Shown in pieces: positions 11,509-21,809 of a stretch of 64,000 nt of DNA. A program made the translations under genes and the position numbers. Location: assembly GCA_002946415.1 (NCBI GenBank), contig NJPS01000065.1, positions 124,001-188,000 on the forward strand. The letters are read 5' to 3'. The notes beneath the pieces are model-generated. The model saw nothing but the letters and a program-made list of their open reading frames with translations, was not told the DNA's origin and did no database searches. The DNA is from Rutstroemia sp. NJR-2017a BVV2. Taxonomy: Eukaryota; Ascomycota; Leotiomycetes; Helotiales; Rutstroemiaceae. Positions within the stretch are counted from its first letter, which is position 1; every line of letters begins with the position of its first letter.

Positions 11509-13822
11509 TGCACGTTATCTGCATGTCGGGCCTTTGGTCAAAGGTCCCATGGATCGACTGTTATCCGAAGCATGCATCTACCGCGGTGCTTTGGTTGCAA
11601 CTACACCCGAGACAAAGGTGTACCACAGCTCTATCACTCAAATTTAGACCTAGCCACGACATTGACTAGGAAATGCCGACACGGAGACTGCGACACAGTC
11701 AAAGCACGTACTTTGCATGCACCTAGTATGCCCTTGCCGATATTCTATCACTTGTACGAAATTGAACATTTACGGATTTTGCATTCGGACGACGTCATTT
11801 CTTTATTACCTGATACCCCTGCTGTAGGCGTTCCGGCGAGGTGGAGTTTTTCTATTTGGTCTGTGGAGATCCTACTATGGCTTCTCTCATATGTTAAGTT
11901 CTATATACCTCAAAATTTATACCATATTATCTGCTCGACATTGTCTGGCTCTATTGTCTTTGAAGGTTGAATTGTTTGCTTTCTCTCTAGTATAGGTTGA
12001 GAATATCCGTGGTGGAAAGAGTATCTGGTCCTGTGAACTCTCAAGATCCTTACGGCCACTGCTATCAGTCGCCTTGGATAGCTCTAGTCTAGAAACTTTA
12101 TCAATAGGCAACTGTGCAATGCAGAATATATCACACAAAAAAACAGTATCACATCACAGACGCATATATCGTATATGCGACATCCAATCAGATAGAGATC
12201 TCTGCGTTTCAGAAGCAGGTCGTGCAGCTCTATTTTTGGGGTGGAGCATAGATAAGTACAGTAGAGGTTGGGACGTGCGCTGCAGTGGTACAGTACAGTA
12301 GTAGCTTTAGCGATATGTACCCCGCAGCGCGCTTAATCGTAGTTCAGGAACGGAGGAATGAAGGGCGGAGTTGTGAGGTGAGGACTTTGGATGTGATGTG
12401 AGATTACTTGGATAGGCAGATGTGGTGGCGATGTATGTTGGGATTGTTGGAGGAGGAGTGCGAAGAGTTGGTTGGGATGGAGGATAATGGCAGAAGTGGA
12501 GTGCAAATGTGCTTGGAGGGACGTGAGAGATACTGTGAGATTTTGGTGCCAAGAACAGTAATGCAGGGATGATGTGCTGGGGAAGAGTGGGGGTAGCGAG
12601 AACTCGGAGGAGTGACGAAGCTTTGTTATAACACGTTCGGGAAGGAAGGAACACCGAAGATGGGATGGAAGATGCGGGAGTTGTGACGGAGGAATGTCCC
12701 GACGGGTGGAATGGATACGGTGAGATGCAAAGAGGACCGTTCATTGAAAGCGATCCGTAGGTTCCGTGCTTTCGGGAATTCTCCACCCTGCTTAACGGTC
12801 GAGTCGTCGGAGATGATATGGTATCGGGACAAGTGGATATGTTGGTGCTTCATGCACGTCTCAGGATGTGATTCCAGTGTCCCTCTTGGGGTGTCTTGGA
12901 GATGATAACCAGTCGCGGCGAAGTCCTCGGGGTTTACGTGTAAGTCTTAAAGTTGACCGAGATGAGCCGCAGTCTGGGCTTTCTCGACCGAATTGGTGAG
13001 GGAGTTGACTCAAACGGACGGGTGTGCGACATGACGTAGCTGAGAAAACGTCAGTGCAGTCACACAATTTAGCACGATGGCTATGTATAAATCGACCATG
13101 TGTCGGTCACTCGCCATGCGGCCTTTCGATTCTGACATGTAATTGTTCTTCGAGCGGTTCCTCTCTGAGAATAGTTCCTCCGTGGCAGACACTGTAGGTG
13201 GTCGAAACCCAACAGGCTGTAGGACGATGAACGGAAGCAAACCGGTGGCACTTTGCGGCTTGCTTCGCGAATATTATGATGTCTATGCCGACTTCTACTT
13301 CAACAACGACATCTACCAAAAGGGTGCTCAGAGAAGTCTAAACCGGCAAACCCGTTCAGCCCGGCCTTGGCAGGTAGGTATTTCCGTTTTCGGTCAACAT
13401 GTGACCGCGCGTCAAACTTTCTTTTCCCTGACGTTTAATTCACAAACGCACAAGAAGAACTGCATTCACATATATTCACACAATACAGAGATCAATAGAG
13501 AACTTTGGCCTCAAAACTACAGTGAATAGGAATATTAAGCGAAACTTTCCGGCAAATCGTACGCAATATTTACCCAATAAAGATTCCTGGATATCCTCTT
13601 TTCCAAGGAACCATGCGATATATTTATCACTGATTGAGCAGCTCGCACACTTACAGAAGCTCCTCTCGGAGATTTCTGTCGTCATTCAAGTGAGTAGTTC
13701 AACAATTCTCAGCTGGAGAGTCTCTGGCAGGTTCACTTTCAGAAAACTGATCGCTAGTGTGTCTTCACTGCAGGTTTTCAGCCTCACCTTTCTCCGTTCA
13801 CAAATACACCCAACGTTCAAAA
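11509..13822. other. 2.3-kb intergenic stretch
   Basis: 3' flank of the preceding gene and promoter of the DUF7918-like gene. A minus frame at 12307-12786 begins with GTG and is low-complexity Ser/Pro/Thr. The + frame at 13143-13529 has no domain. I see no supported gene. The last ~80 bases before 13823 are pyrimidine-rich with CAAATACACC-type leader sequence. Confidence 0.4.
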
Positions 13823-15013
13823 ATGGTTCACCACGGAAATTTCCCCGGCTTGGAGGTCACAGTTAAGATTGGCGGATCATCTGCAGTCGAGTATGAAGAT
13901 GACGAAGAAATTGAGGTCGCCCCAGGTCCTGCTGGCGTACATCAAGCTGCAAGAACGGTCTCCAAATACGTCGAGGCTGTCACTGGAGCAGAGTTCAGCA
14001 TAAAGGTGTCGCTTTCTCGTATCTTCAAGTGGGATTCGCCAGTCCTCGAAGTCGGGCTGACTGTTGATGGTACCTGGATATCAGGTGTCCTTATTTTTCC
14101 TAAGCCGGACGCAGAAGTATGCCGAGAACTAGAAGGTGTACATCAACCTCCGGCAGTTGGTAGCCATTCCCGTGAGTGGACTTTGAAAAAGTTGCAGTTT
14201 GCTCAACTCGAGATAAGTAAGCATTGTGGTTGGCTAGAGAAGAATGTTCAATACTAATCTAAAGAAGCAAGTGGAGAGATGGAACTTGAAACGCTCAAAC
14301 GAGACAAGAACAAAGCTGAGAAAGTTGGGCTTATTGAGGTCAAGGTATTCCGTTCAGCTATCAACACATATAACAATTCCCCAAGCAAGCCCGTCAACAT
14401 TGATAGTAGCAGTATGAAGTTTCATGAGAAAGCTTTGAAAGGACAGGCGAAGTCGCATGCTATCGGGTAGGTCGTTTTGACTGTGTGTAGTAAGCATGAT
14501 GATTCATTTAACTAGTCTATCCGCAACAACATCCAGCGTAGCTCAAACATACTGCCAGACTACGAAACTTGATGGCGTCCACTTCCCTTTGGCAATATTT
14601 CGGTTCAAATATCGATCAAAGGGTAAGATGTAAACCTATCCCTTTTCGAAAAGAAAACCTGCTAATACCAATATAGAATCCCTCAAGCAACTGTTGATCA
14701 TGGAACGAACACCAGAGCCAGAAGATACTCCCATCCCAGAACCAGCTGGCGAAGTCGACCTAAATAACTTGACTGCGGTGCAAAAGGAGCGATTACAGGA
14801 GTTTCTACGAAATGAGGGCATTGCTGTAATGAGATCTTGCATTACATTATACTTTGAATGTCACTAATTGGTTTTTAGGGCGTTCAGACACCAGACAGGA
14901 AGGTAAAACGAGAGAAAGATGACACTGGGATTGGGATGTACCGCAAGAGACCCAGAACGAATGCCCCGCCTGTAGTTATCGACCTTCTTTCAGATTCTGA
15001 AGCCGATGAGTAG
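13823..15013 (+). CDS. DUF7918-like protein, copy A, with C-terminal SUMO-interaction-like motif
   Basis: Five exons (13823-14216, 14268-14466, 14516-14622, 14677-14825, 14879-15013) encode 327 residues. The N-terminal ~220 residues match the fungal DUF7918 pattern: GLEVTVKI..., ARTVSKYVEAVTGAEFSI, LEVGLTVDG, FHEKALKGQAKSH and IFRFKYRSK near the domain end. A linker (MERTPEPED) leads to a basic stretch (KRPRTN) and the end VVIDLLSDSEADE, which fits a SUMO-interaction motif with trailing acidic and phosphorylatable residues. Function is unknown; nuclear location and SUMO binding are inference. The next gene is a tandem paralogue in the same orientation with matching exon pattern. All intron boundaries preserve the frame; branch sites TACTAAT and GCTAAT are visible. 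Confidence 0.82.
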
Positions 15014-15815
15014 GCGCTTGATTCACAACCAACGACGATGGCTCATTGTGGAGTTGTTGCTTTCATATTCTCTTCTGACGTTCCGTTAACTTATCTGGAG
15101 TTTCTTACGTTGGCGAATATACCCTTATTTGATTTAACATATGGCTTGAGGGGCGGTCATTTCGGGGCCTTGGTGGATGACGTTGACTTATCTTACAACG
15201 GCTGGTGAACTCTGCGCCTCAGTCTGCTACCTAGTTTTTTATTTAGAAGAGAGCTTCTGTTGTCGATGTCCCCGTGCAGAGCCTCCCTCATGAGTACATT
15301 GGTGAAGACAACGGTGCGTCTCATTCCAAATGTCATACTCGTCCAAGAAACCGAAGCGGAGTGGCTTTCAACCTACCAGTACTCACGGATGTGACTCATT
15401 TGTAATCACGGATACCTCAGTATGATCCGACCTTCCACTCTCAGGTGAAGATAGATAGCATGCGAAGTTGGATTCCATTTCAGTAAGTGTCCACTTTTAT
15501 CTGCTTCGCCTTTCATTCACCTTTATATCTCGCCAAGCCTTCTTTGTCTATTCACTCAATCTCTTAAAAATCATAGGCTGTCTACTTCCCTTTTCCTTAA
15601 CCAAGTGGGAAGTTATTCTTTCTTTTTTCTAGTTTGCACGTCCAGCAACATCTTTGATTATACTACAAACTTTGCATTTCTGACGCTGAAACGTTTGCCA
15701 TCTTTCGACAGGAAGGAAAAACAAGTCAGTGACACCTCCAAACTTAAGGTGAGGATTAGCTAATTTCAGCTCCAGATCGACGCCCCAAGATCGAGAACTC
15801 CTTGAAGCAAAAGCC
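15014..15815. other. Intergenic between the DUF7918-like paralogues
   Basis: About 0.8 kb. The final 250 bases are T/C-rich, consistent with a promoter and 5' leader. No reading frame is supported. Confidence 0.4.
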
Positions 15816-17215
15816 ATGGCGATTCTTGACCTTCTTCCGGATATCGAAATTACAGTGGATGTCGATAAACAACCTTTAAAGGAATACAATGATGATGACC
15901 TTCAGGTTGTACCTGGCGAGGTCGGAGAATATCAAGCTTCTCGAACTGTTTCAAAATACATTGAAGCGGTCTCTGGCAAGGATTACTGCATCAACATGAA
16001 AGTGGGCAGTGGTTATCAGAGGGACTGCCCCACGCTATCATTTGAGCTTGATATTGACGGTAAAAGAATTAGGTCATGGTGCCTTAGAGAGTGCCAGAAA
16101 TTACCGTGGTAAGCTTGCATAATATCAATCCTTTTCTGATTTCCTGCGCCTGTATTATTGCATATTACAGCAATATATTCTCGACGGAGAGAGTCCACTC
16201 AAGAGAGGAATGCTAAATGATCGAGGAATAGGTCTAACCGGGTCCGAGGTGTAAAGACTATGGTCGACAGCAATGTTTGCCTCAAGTGCTTTCAATTCTC
16301 GGAGTTGGAAACCTGTGAGTCAACAGTGCTGTCCTAAAAATATGTTTAGGTGCTAATAGAGTGTCTCATCGAAGCTCATGAAGATCTAGAACTCTCCAGT
16401 ATCGAGGAGACAGAGAAATTCGAAAAAATGAGTGAAATCATAGTGAGAATCTATCGGAAGACTGCGGCCATCAAGTCATCTGTGGCAGGCCTTAAGACCT
16501 TCGATTTCAGTGAACTTGGGGCGGTTCATGAAAAGGCATTGAAGGGCCAGGCTATATCACACGGCACAAAGTGGGTACACATGTACCACCATATGTATCT
16601 GAAGGGAGTGAGAAGCAGCCTAACGAGAGTATTTTAATAGACTGGGCTTGGTTAGCCCCGTGAAGAATGTCTCCCGGGATCGGTACAACTCAAAGTTCAT
16701 TGACGGACGGGATTACCCGATTGCCATATATCGATTTAAGTACAGATCTAAAGGTGATATCTTCTTTTCCCCCTAAATACTCATTGCTGATTTATCCCAG
16801 ATGCTCTCAAGTCCCTGTTGATCATCGATCATACGCCCGAGCCCGAGCTACCTGTTTCCCCTTCGCCTCGTCAAGAGATTAATACACCTTCCTTCAATAT
16901 CGACAACCTGAACTCAACTCAAAAAGCTGAGCTCGGGAAGTTCTTGGCGAGTTTGATAGTAAGCAACACCCTAGCACGAAGTATCAGCCGTCTAACTCTA
17001 TTTTCTACCAGGGAAATGGGAGTGCGGCAGAAGGAAACCAACAGATTAAACGCGAGCGAGAGGATAACGGGAGCCCAGTGACAGACAACCAAACTATCAA
17101 ACGCGAGCGAGAGGAATATACAATTAACCCGAGTGGTTCCCGGATTGGTGCTAGCAAGCGACGAAAGCAGTCAGAACGGATTGAGGTAGATTTGACTGCA
17201 GATGATTCCAATTGA
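15816..17215 (+). CDS. DUF7918-like protein, copy B (tandem paralogue)
   Basis: Six exons (15816-16108, 16232-16314, 16375-16570, 16641-16753, 16801-16958, 17012-17215) encode 348 residues. It aligns with copy A: SRTVSKYIEAVSGKDYCI, FQFSELET, VHEKALKGQAISH, IAIYRFKYRSK and LLIIDHTPEPE. Copy B has an extra intron in the first domain part. There the acceptor at 16231 was chosen because the nearer ATTACAG acceptor leads straight to stops; this is the weakest junction. The last exon contains a near-repeated IKRERE unit. The C-terminus is IEVDLTADD, again SUMO-interaction-like. Tandem duplication followed by divergence is inferred. No function is known for the family. Confidence 0.72.
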
Positions 17216-18028
17216 CACGAATAAAATGGAGAGCTTCAGGTTGGAGAGGAGAACTAAATATACAGGGAATCGTGGAAATAGCATGTGGGTTCTTGCGTGA
17301 GTGAGCACAAACCAGGATACCATTGCAGTTTGAGGGAAATTCTTATAGCATATCTCAGGAGGGAAACAGGACAGGACGAAATCAAGGCAAAAAGGGTAGC
17401 TAATCAGCACAAGATATTGAGCAAGTGAGGGGACATTCCTACCAAGAACAAGACCAATTCAGATCTTTGCCATAAGTCGTTCAACTTTCTTTCCTATTGC
17501 TTTCCACATTTTCGTGCTCTAGTGCATGGGCTATACAGATTTTTCGTCCCCGATCGCAGGACGTTTAATCAAGAAACGACTCACTACATTGGCATGAAGT
17601 CAACACAAACAGCAAGAAGTCCCCAGCTCCAATTTCAAGGATGAATTGCGGGGCATTTTAACTGCGTTACTTTCCTAAATTGTCCAATCACACCCGCGGA
17701 TTGGCTTAGCGCCTAAGAAATACGATGTGAGGTTAGCGTCGCCTCGCCATTCTTAGGGAAACATCACCGCACGAGGAATGCCACGGGAGAATCCACGAAC
17801 TCCAGTCATGTTTCCACCTAGCTGGCACCAGAGCGGAATTCGAAATGCAGCAGACTCTGCTTCTTCACGGGAATCAGGCACAATACCAAACTCCGTGTTA
17901 TGTACCTAAAGCTGTGTATATAAGGAAGGGGTTGTGCACTACATCTAGCATCCAAAAAACCAAAATTCCCTCCGTCTCTATCTTAATTTTGCATCTACCC
18001 TATATTTTCGTCAAAGCATATCATCACT
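17216..18028. other. Intergenic, promoter of the MDR reductase
   Basis: 3' flank of copy B, then promoter sequence. A TATA element is listed separately. No other feature seen. Confidence 0.4.
17917..17923 (+). promoter_or_regulatory. TATA box of the MDR reductase gene
   Basis: TATATAA 106 bases upstream of the ATG at 18029, followed by a C/T-rich leader. The position suits a fungal core promoter; assignment is by sequence and spacing. Confidence 0.6.
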
Positions 18029-19087
18029 ATGTCCTCAGCAGCAGCCGCCTCAGTAAGACAGCATCTGGCTGCTATCCTTCCCAATAAAGGTTCTCTCCTC
18101 GAGGTGGTTCAACGTCCAACACCTACCCCTGGGCCCGGAGAACTTCTCATCGAGGTTCATTCCATTGCCCCCAATCCCATTGATTACTATCAACGAGACA
18201 TGGGATTTGTCATTGAATCCTACCCCGCCATTCCCGGCTCAGACATTGCCGGTGTTGTCATCGCCACTGGTCCCTCAGTCCCGACCGAAGCTCCTCAAGT
18301 CGGAACTCGTGTGACTGCATTCGCACCATGTTTCTTCCATAAAGGCGCTCCTGACTACGGTGCGCTTCAGAAGAAAGTTCTTGTCCCGGCTACAAGCGCG
18401 TGTCCTCTGCCCGAGAGTATGAGCTTCAACGAAGGCGCCATTCTTCCAATGGCTGTTCAGACTACTTGGGCAGGATGGTATTCTATCGGCCTAGCTCGCG
18501 ATACAAAATTCGCTCCGGAAGATAAGAAGGGTATCTTGGTTTGGGGTGGCGGTGGTAGTGTGGGAAGTGCAGCGATTCAGGTTGCAAAATCAATGGGATT
18601 TGTGGTTTATGCTACGGCGAGTGCAAAGCATCATGAGTACCTCAAGACTCTGGGAGCAAGCAAGCTCTTCGATTACAAGGAGGCGAATGTGGTGGAGAGA
18701 ATTATACAAACCGCAAAGGAGGATGGTGTTGCAATTGATGTGGGCTACACAGCAGGTATTGGATCAGTGCCGTCCTGCATGGAAGTTCTGAAAGCAGCAA
18801 AGAGTAATGAAGTCGCTAAATTAGCATCAGCGGTTCGGTTGCCGGCCGACTTACCAGCTGTGGACGGTGTGGAAGTAAAGTTTGTTGCGGCGCCGCTAGA
18901 TAGTACGGAAAGGGACGAATTCTCCAAATTCGTCTATTGGGCATGGTTGAAGGATAGGCTTCAATCTGGGGAGTTTGTGCCAAGTCCAAGTATCAAGATT
19001 GTTGATGGCGGGTTGGAATCTGCAAACAAGGCATTGAATGAGCTGAAGGCTGGTGTTAGTGGTGTTAAGCTTGTGTTAGAGGTCTGA
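18029..19087 (+). CDS. Zinc-independent MDR oxidoreductase (quinone reductase / trans-enoyl reductase type)
   Basis: A single exon of 352 residues. Residues ~1-150 are the GroES-like alcohol dehydrogenase N-domain (PGPGELLIEVHSIAPNPID, then YPAIPGSDIAGVV). A Rossmann fold follows with the dinucleotide motif GGGGSVGSAAIQ at residues 173-184. The catalytic zinc ligands of classical ADHs are absent, so it belongs with quinone-oxidoreductase or enoyl-reductase-like members (compare fungal ToxD-like proteins). It probably uses NADPH to reduce an activated double bond or carbonyl; the substrate is unknown. No polyketide synthase or other biosynthetic gene is nearby, which argues against a secondary-metabolite cluster. 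A TATA box lies 106 bases upstream. Confidence 0.9.
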   Translation: MSSAAAASVRQHLAAILPNKGSLLEVVQRPTPTPGPGELLIEVHSIAPNPIDYYQRDMGFVIESYPAIPGSDIAGVVIATGPSVPTEAPQVGTRVTAFAPCFFHKGAPDYGALQKKVLVPATSACPLPESMSFNEGAILPMAVQTTWAGWYSIGLARDTKFAPEDKKGILVWGGGGSVGSAAIQVAKSMGFVVYATASAKHHEYLKTLGASKLFDYKEANVVERIIQTAKEDGVAIDVGYTAGIGSVPSCMEVLKAAKSNEVAKLASAVRLPADLPAVDGVEVKFVAAPLDSTERDEFSKFVYWAWLKDRLQSGEFVPSPSIKIVDGGLESANKALNELKAGVSGVKLVLEV

Positions 19088-20082
19088 TTGCTTGGTGCTG
19101 GGGGAAATACTGGACAACGGGTTTATCTTTCTGCAGTATTTTCAATGAATTATGATTAAAATCATTTCTATTAGCATCTAACAACATTCGCCCTTAGTGT
19201 CATTCATCGATCGTTTGAATCTTGTTCTCGGACTTATCCTCGTTCGACGCAGTGGTTCTTTCAGTGTTCTGAAAGTTGAGCGGCTTGCTATTTGGCTTGT
19301 TGCCAATAAAAATATCGATATTCGTCCTCTTACCATGAGTTCCCGAGTTTCTGACATGAGTATGGCGATTGGTTGATCTATGAATGAAGAAGTTTGACCA
19401 GTTTACCCCACGATTCAGGCCCCCAAATCTACCTCCTGTCTATACTCATGCCTAGCAGCTTCACCCGCTGGAAACAGCCATTGAGTTGGACTGAGGACCC
19501 AGATATAGTGGCATCTAATTTGGACCGGAGAGCTTCACTACTACGGCGGTGCCCTTATGGGATGCCCGGTTAGATAATTAGCACAGAGGAGTAGGTCTAC
19601 TTTCCACTTCGTACCATGAAGTCTGTTCGCGATTTTTAAATGTCTTAGGTAGATGGTGAAATTCAGACAAAAGATAAAAAACAAATGTGGTTGTCTTTTG
19701 GATTAGCCCAATAAACAGAGGAGAAAGATGATCGGCAGCTAACTGAAGCTATCCCCAGATCTCCAGATTCGCTTGTGCCCGCCCGTGCCCGTGCCCGAGC
19801 CTAAAACCTGGCAAGCAGCCAATGAGTGATCCCTGAAACTACCCTGTAAATTGGTGCACAGACAAATGTCGCCCTTGCATTCCCTCCCTCTCTCCTCAGA
19901 CTATATCCTCGCAGTTGTAAATTCATTGATTCCAGGTATTTTCCAATGGATCTCATTATCACCACGTACCACATCTGCGTTTTCTTCATCTTGATTTAAA
20001 TCTATTCAATTCATTGCATGCAATTGCAATCTAGGCTTTCAGGAAAATCGGTACGATCGTAGGAAGGTAGGCATAAGGAGAA
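19088..20082. other. Intergenic, ~1 kb
   Basis: 3' flank of the MDR gene and promoter of the membrane protein gene. GTGCCCGTGCCCG-type short repeats occur at ~19775-19795. Nothing else supported. Confidence 0.4.
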
Positions 20083-21245
20083 ATGTATACCTCAGTAACG
20101 ACGCGATGCGTCTTTGTGGTGGTCTGGCTTATGTCCAACATTGCAAGAGCATCTCCTGTTTCTGCTGCGGGTAAGTGAGATTTGCTTCACAATCAAATCA
20201 CAAATGCTAATACCACTGCTTTCATTTAGAGGAACCGAATCTTGAACCATGGGTTACTGTCGATGCGAGTGGACTTGCCTCGACTGTTACTCCTAAAATT
20301 ACAACGGTTGATGGAACAGCAACAACAATTGATCTCGCACCGGCAACATTGACTGCCAGCTCTGCGTCATCTGCGACGGATTCTAGTTTGACGACAACTT
20401 CTAGTTCTACATCAAGTGGAGCAGCACCTGCGTCTACAGGTGGCGGGGCATTCCAAATCTGTCAAAATCTAAAGGGAGCATTTGCACCTTTCTGCAAACC
20501 AGACAACGGGTCTAGTGTTTATGTTGACGAAACATATTATGGTAGGAGTTTCCCCTAGAAGGACCAAGAGTTTCACTAACAGTCAGCAGTCACATGGGAT
20601 ACTAAATACTTTCCTGGTTCAAACAACTCAGTATTCGTACAAGCAAACTACGTCAATGCTTCCGGCGGCGGAGTGCAGGCATTTCAATCCAGTCTCACCA
20701 ACAACAATGCTGGATTCATAGCTTGGACAATCGACAAAGCTTGGCTGAAGGGCATGCATTCCAACAACGTAACTTTATTCATTACACCTACCGATTCCAC
20801 AGTCGCTTCATCAGTCCAAGGGCCAACTCTCATGGTGACTACCTCTCCCTCTCCAGAACCGTACCGCCAACCCAAAGCCAAACCCCCCAATGGCGCCTCA
20901 CTATTCATCGCCCTCCCCACCGTCCTGGCATTTATTCTCCTCTGCCTCTTCGGCACCTGCTACTGGAACTACAAGCACCGCACCATCGGTCTAGGCAATG
21001 TGATGGGAAGACGAAACGGATACGGGAGTGGTCAGTCGCGAAGTCAGAGATTGGGGCTAGGAAGGAAGTCGAGGAAAGACCAGGGGATTTTGTTGCGGGA
21101 GCAAGAACTCACTTCTGAGGGTCAGTATAAAGATATTCCTGCGAGGACGGAAGATCCGGCGATGCATTTTAGAGATGAGATGAGCTGGGAGGATGGAGAT
21201 CAGTTTAGGGATGAGGCGAGATGGCATGCTGCGTCAAGACTGTGA
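20083..21245 (+). CDS. Secreted-type, single-pass membrane glycoprotein of unknown function
   Basis: Three exons (20083-20170, 20230-20541, 20590-21245) encode 351 residues. The N-terminus (CVFVVVWLMSNIARASP) is a signal peptide. A Thr/Ser-rich stalk follows (e.g. TSSSTSSGAAPAST), then a compact ectodomain beginning ICQNLKGAFAPFCKP and containing YYVTWDTKYFPGSNNSVF, with several N-x-S/T sites. One transmembrane helix (LFIALPTVLAFILLCLFGT) precedes a basic cytoplasmic tail of ~85 residues rich in Arg, Gly and acidic patches. The layout resembles fungal cell-surface or wall-sensor-like proteins, but I recognise no named domain. The third acceptor (GTCAGCAG) is fixed by the VTWD frame. It is convergent with BTA1. 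Confidence 0.75.
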
Positions 21246-21809
21246 TGGAGTTGGAGTTTAAAACGGATTGAGAAGATGAGTCTTGTCTAATACGACTGAT
21301 AATCATGACTGAGTTTGCTGGTGGAAACAATGGCGCATGTCTTCGCGTGGGAGTTGCAGGTTGCTGATTGGAATCTATGGTAGGACTTTGCTATATGTGC
21401 TAATACATTGCCACCTTTTACTTCTTACATCTTAAACAGCATCATTGAGTCCTGGAGTCATGCGTATCAAGAATAGTCCATACATTACTAACTGCACGAC
21501 GAATACTACATACAGGCTTTAGGCAGTTGGCCGTTATGAAGAAAGTGCGCAGATTCACCTGGCTTGTAATACTCAGGCATACATTCTCAATCTATCCCCT
21601 TGGAGATACAAGAACTATTCAGCGAACTTTATATATTCGTTCCAGCATAAATACGAGAAAAGTCACAAGAAACATGAATTTCAAACTAGAGACAGCTATA
21701 TCGATCCTCTCCTCGCTCTCCTCAACATCACTCCGCTCATATCACCATCATTTAAACTTTTCATACCTCTCCTGTGCATACGAACATCACGTTCTACACC
21801 ACCCTTAAG
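21246..21809. other. Intergenic between convergent genes
   Basis: 3' flanks of the membrane protein gene and BTA1. A/T-rich; no supported gene. Confidence 0.4.

Noticed and set aside
12307..12786. 159-codon minus-strand frame
   Set aside because: It begins at GTG, is low-complexity Ser/Pro/Thr, and has no splice or promoter support. Likely chance openness of a purine/pyrimidine-skewed stretch.
17700..19090. Secondary-metabolite cluster around the MDR reductase
   Set aside because: No polyketide synthase, NRPS, terpene cyclase, P450 or transporter is nearby. The dioxygenase at 1.3-2.5 kb is 16 kb away with housekeeping genes between.
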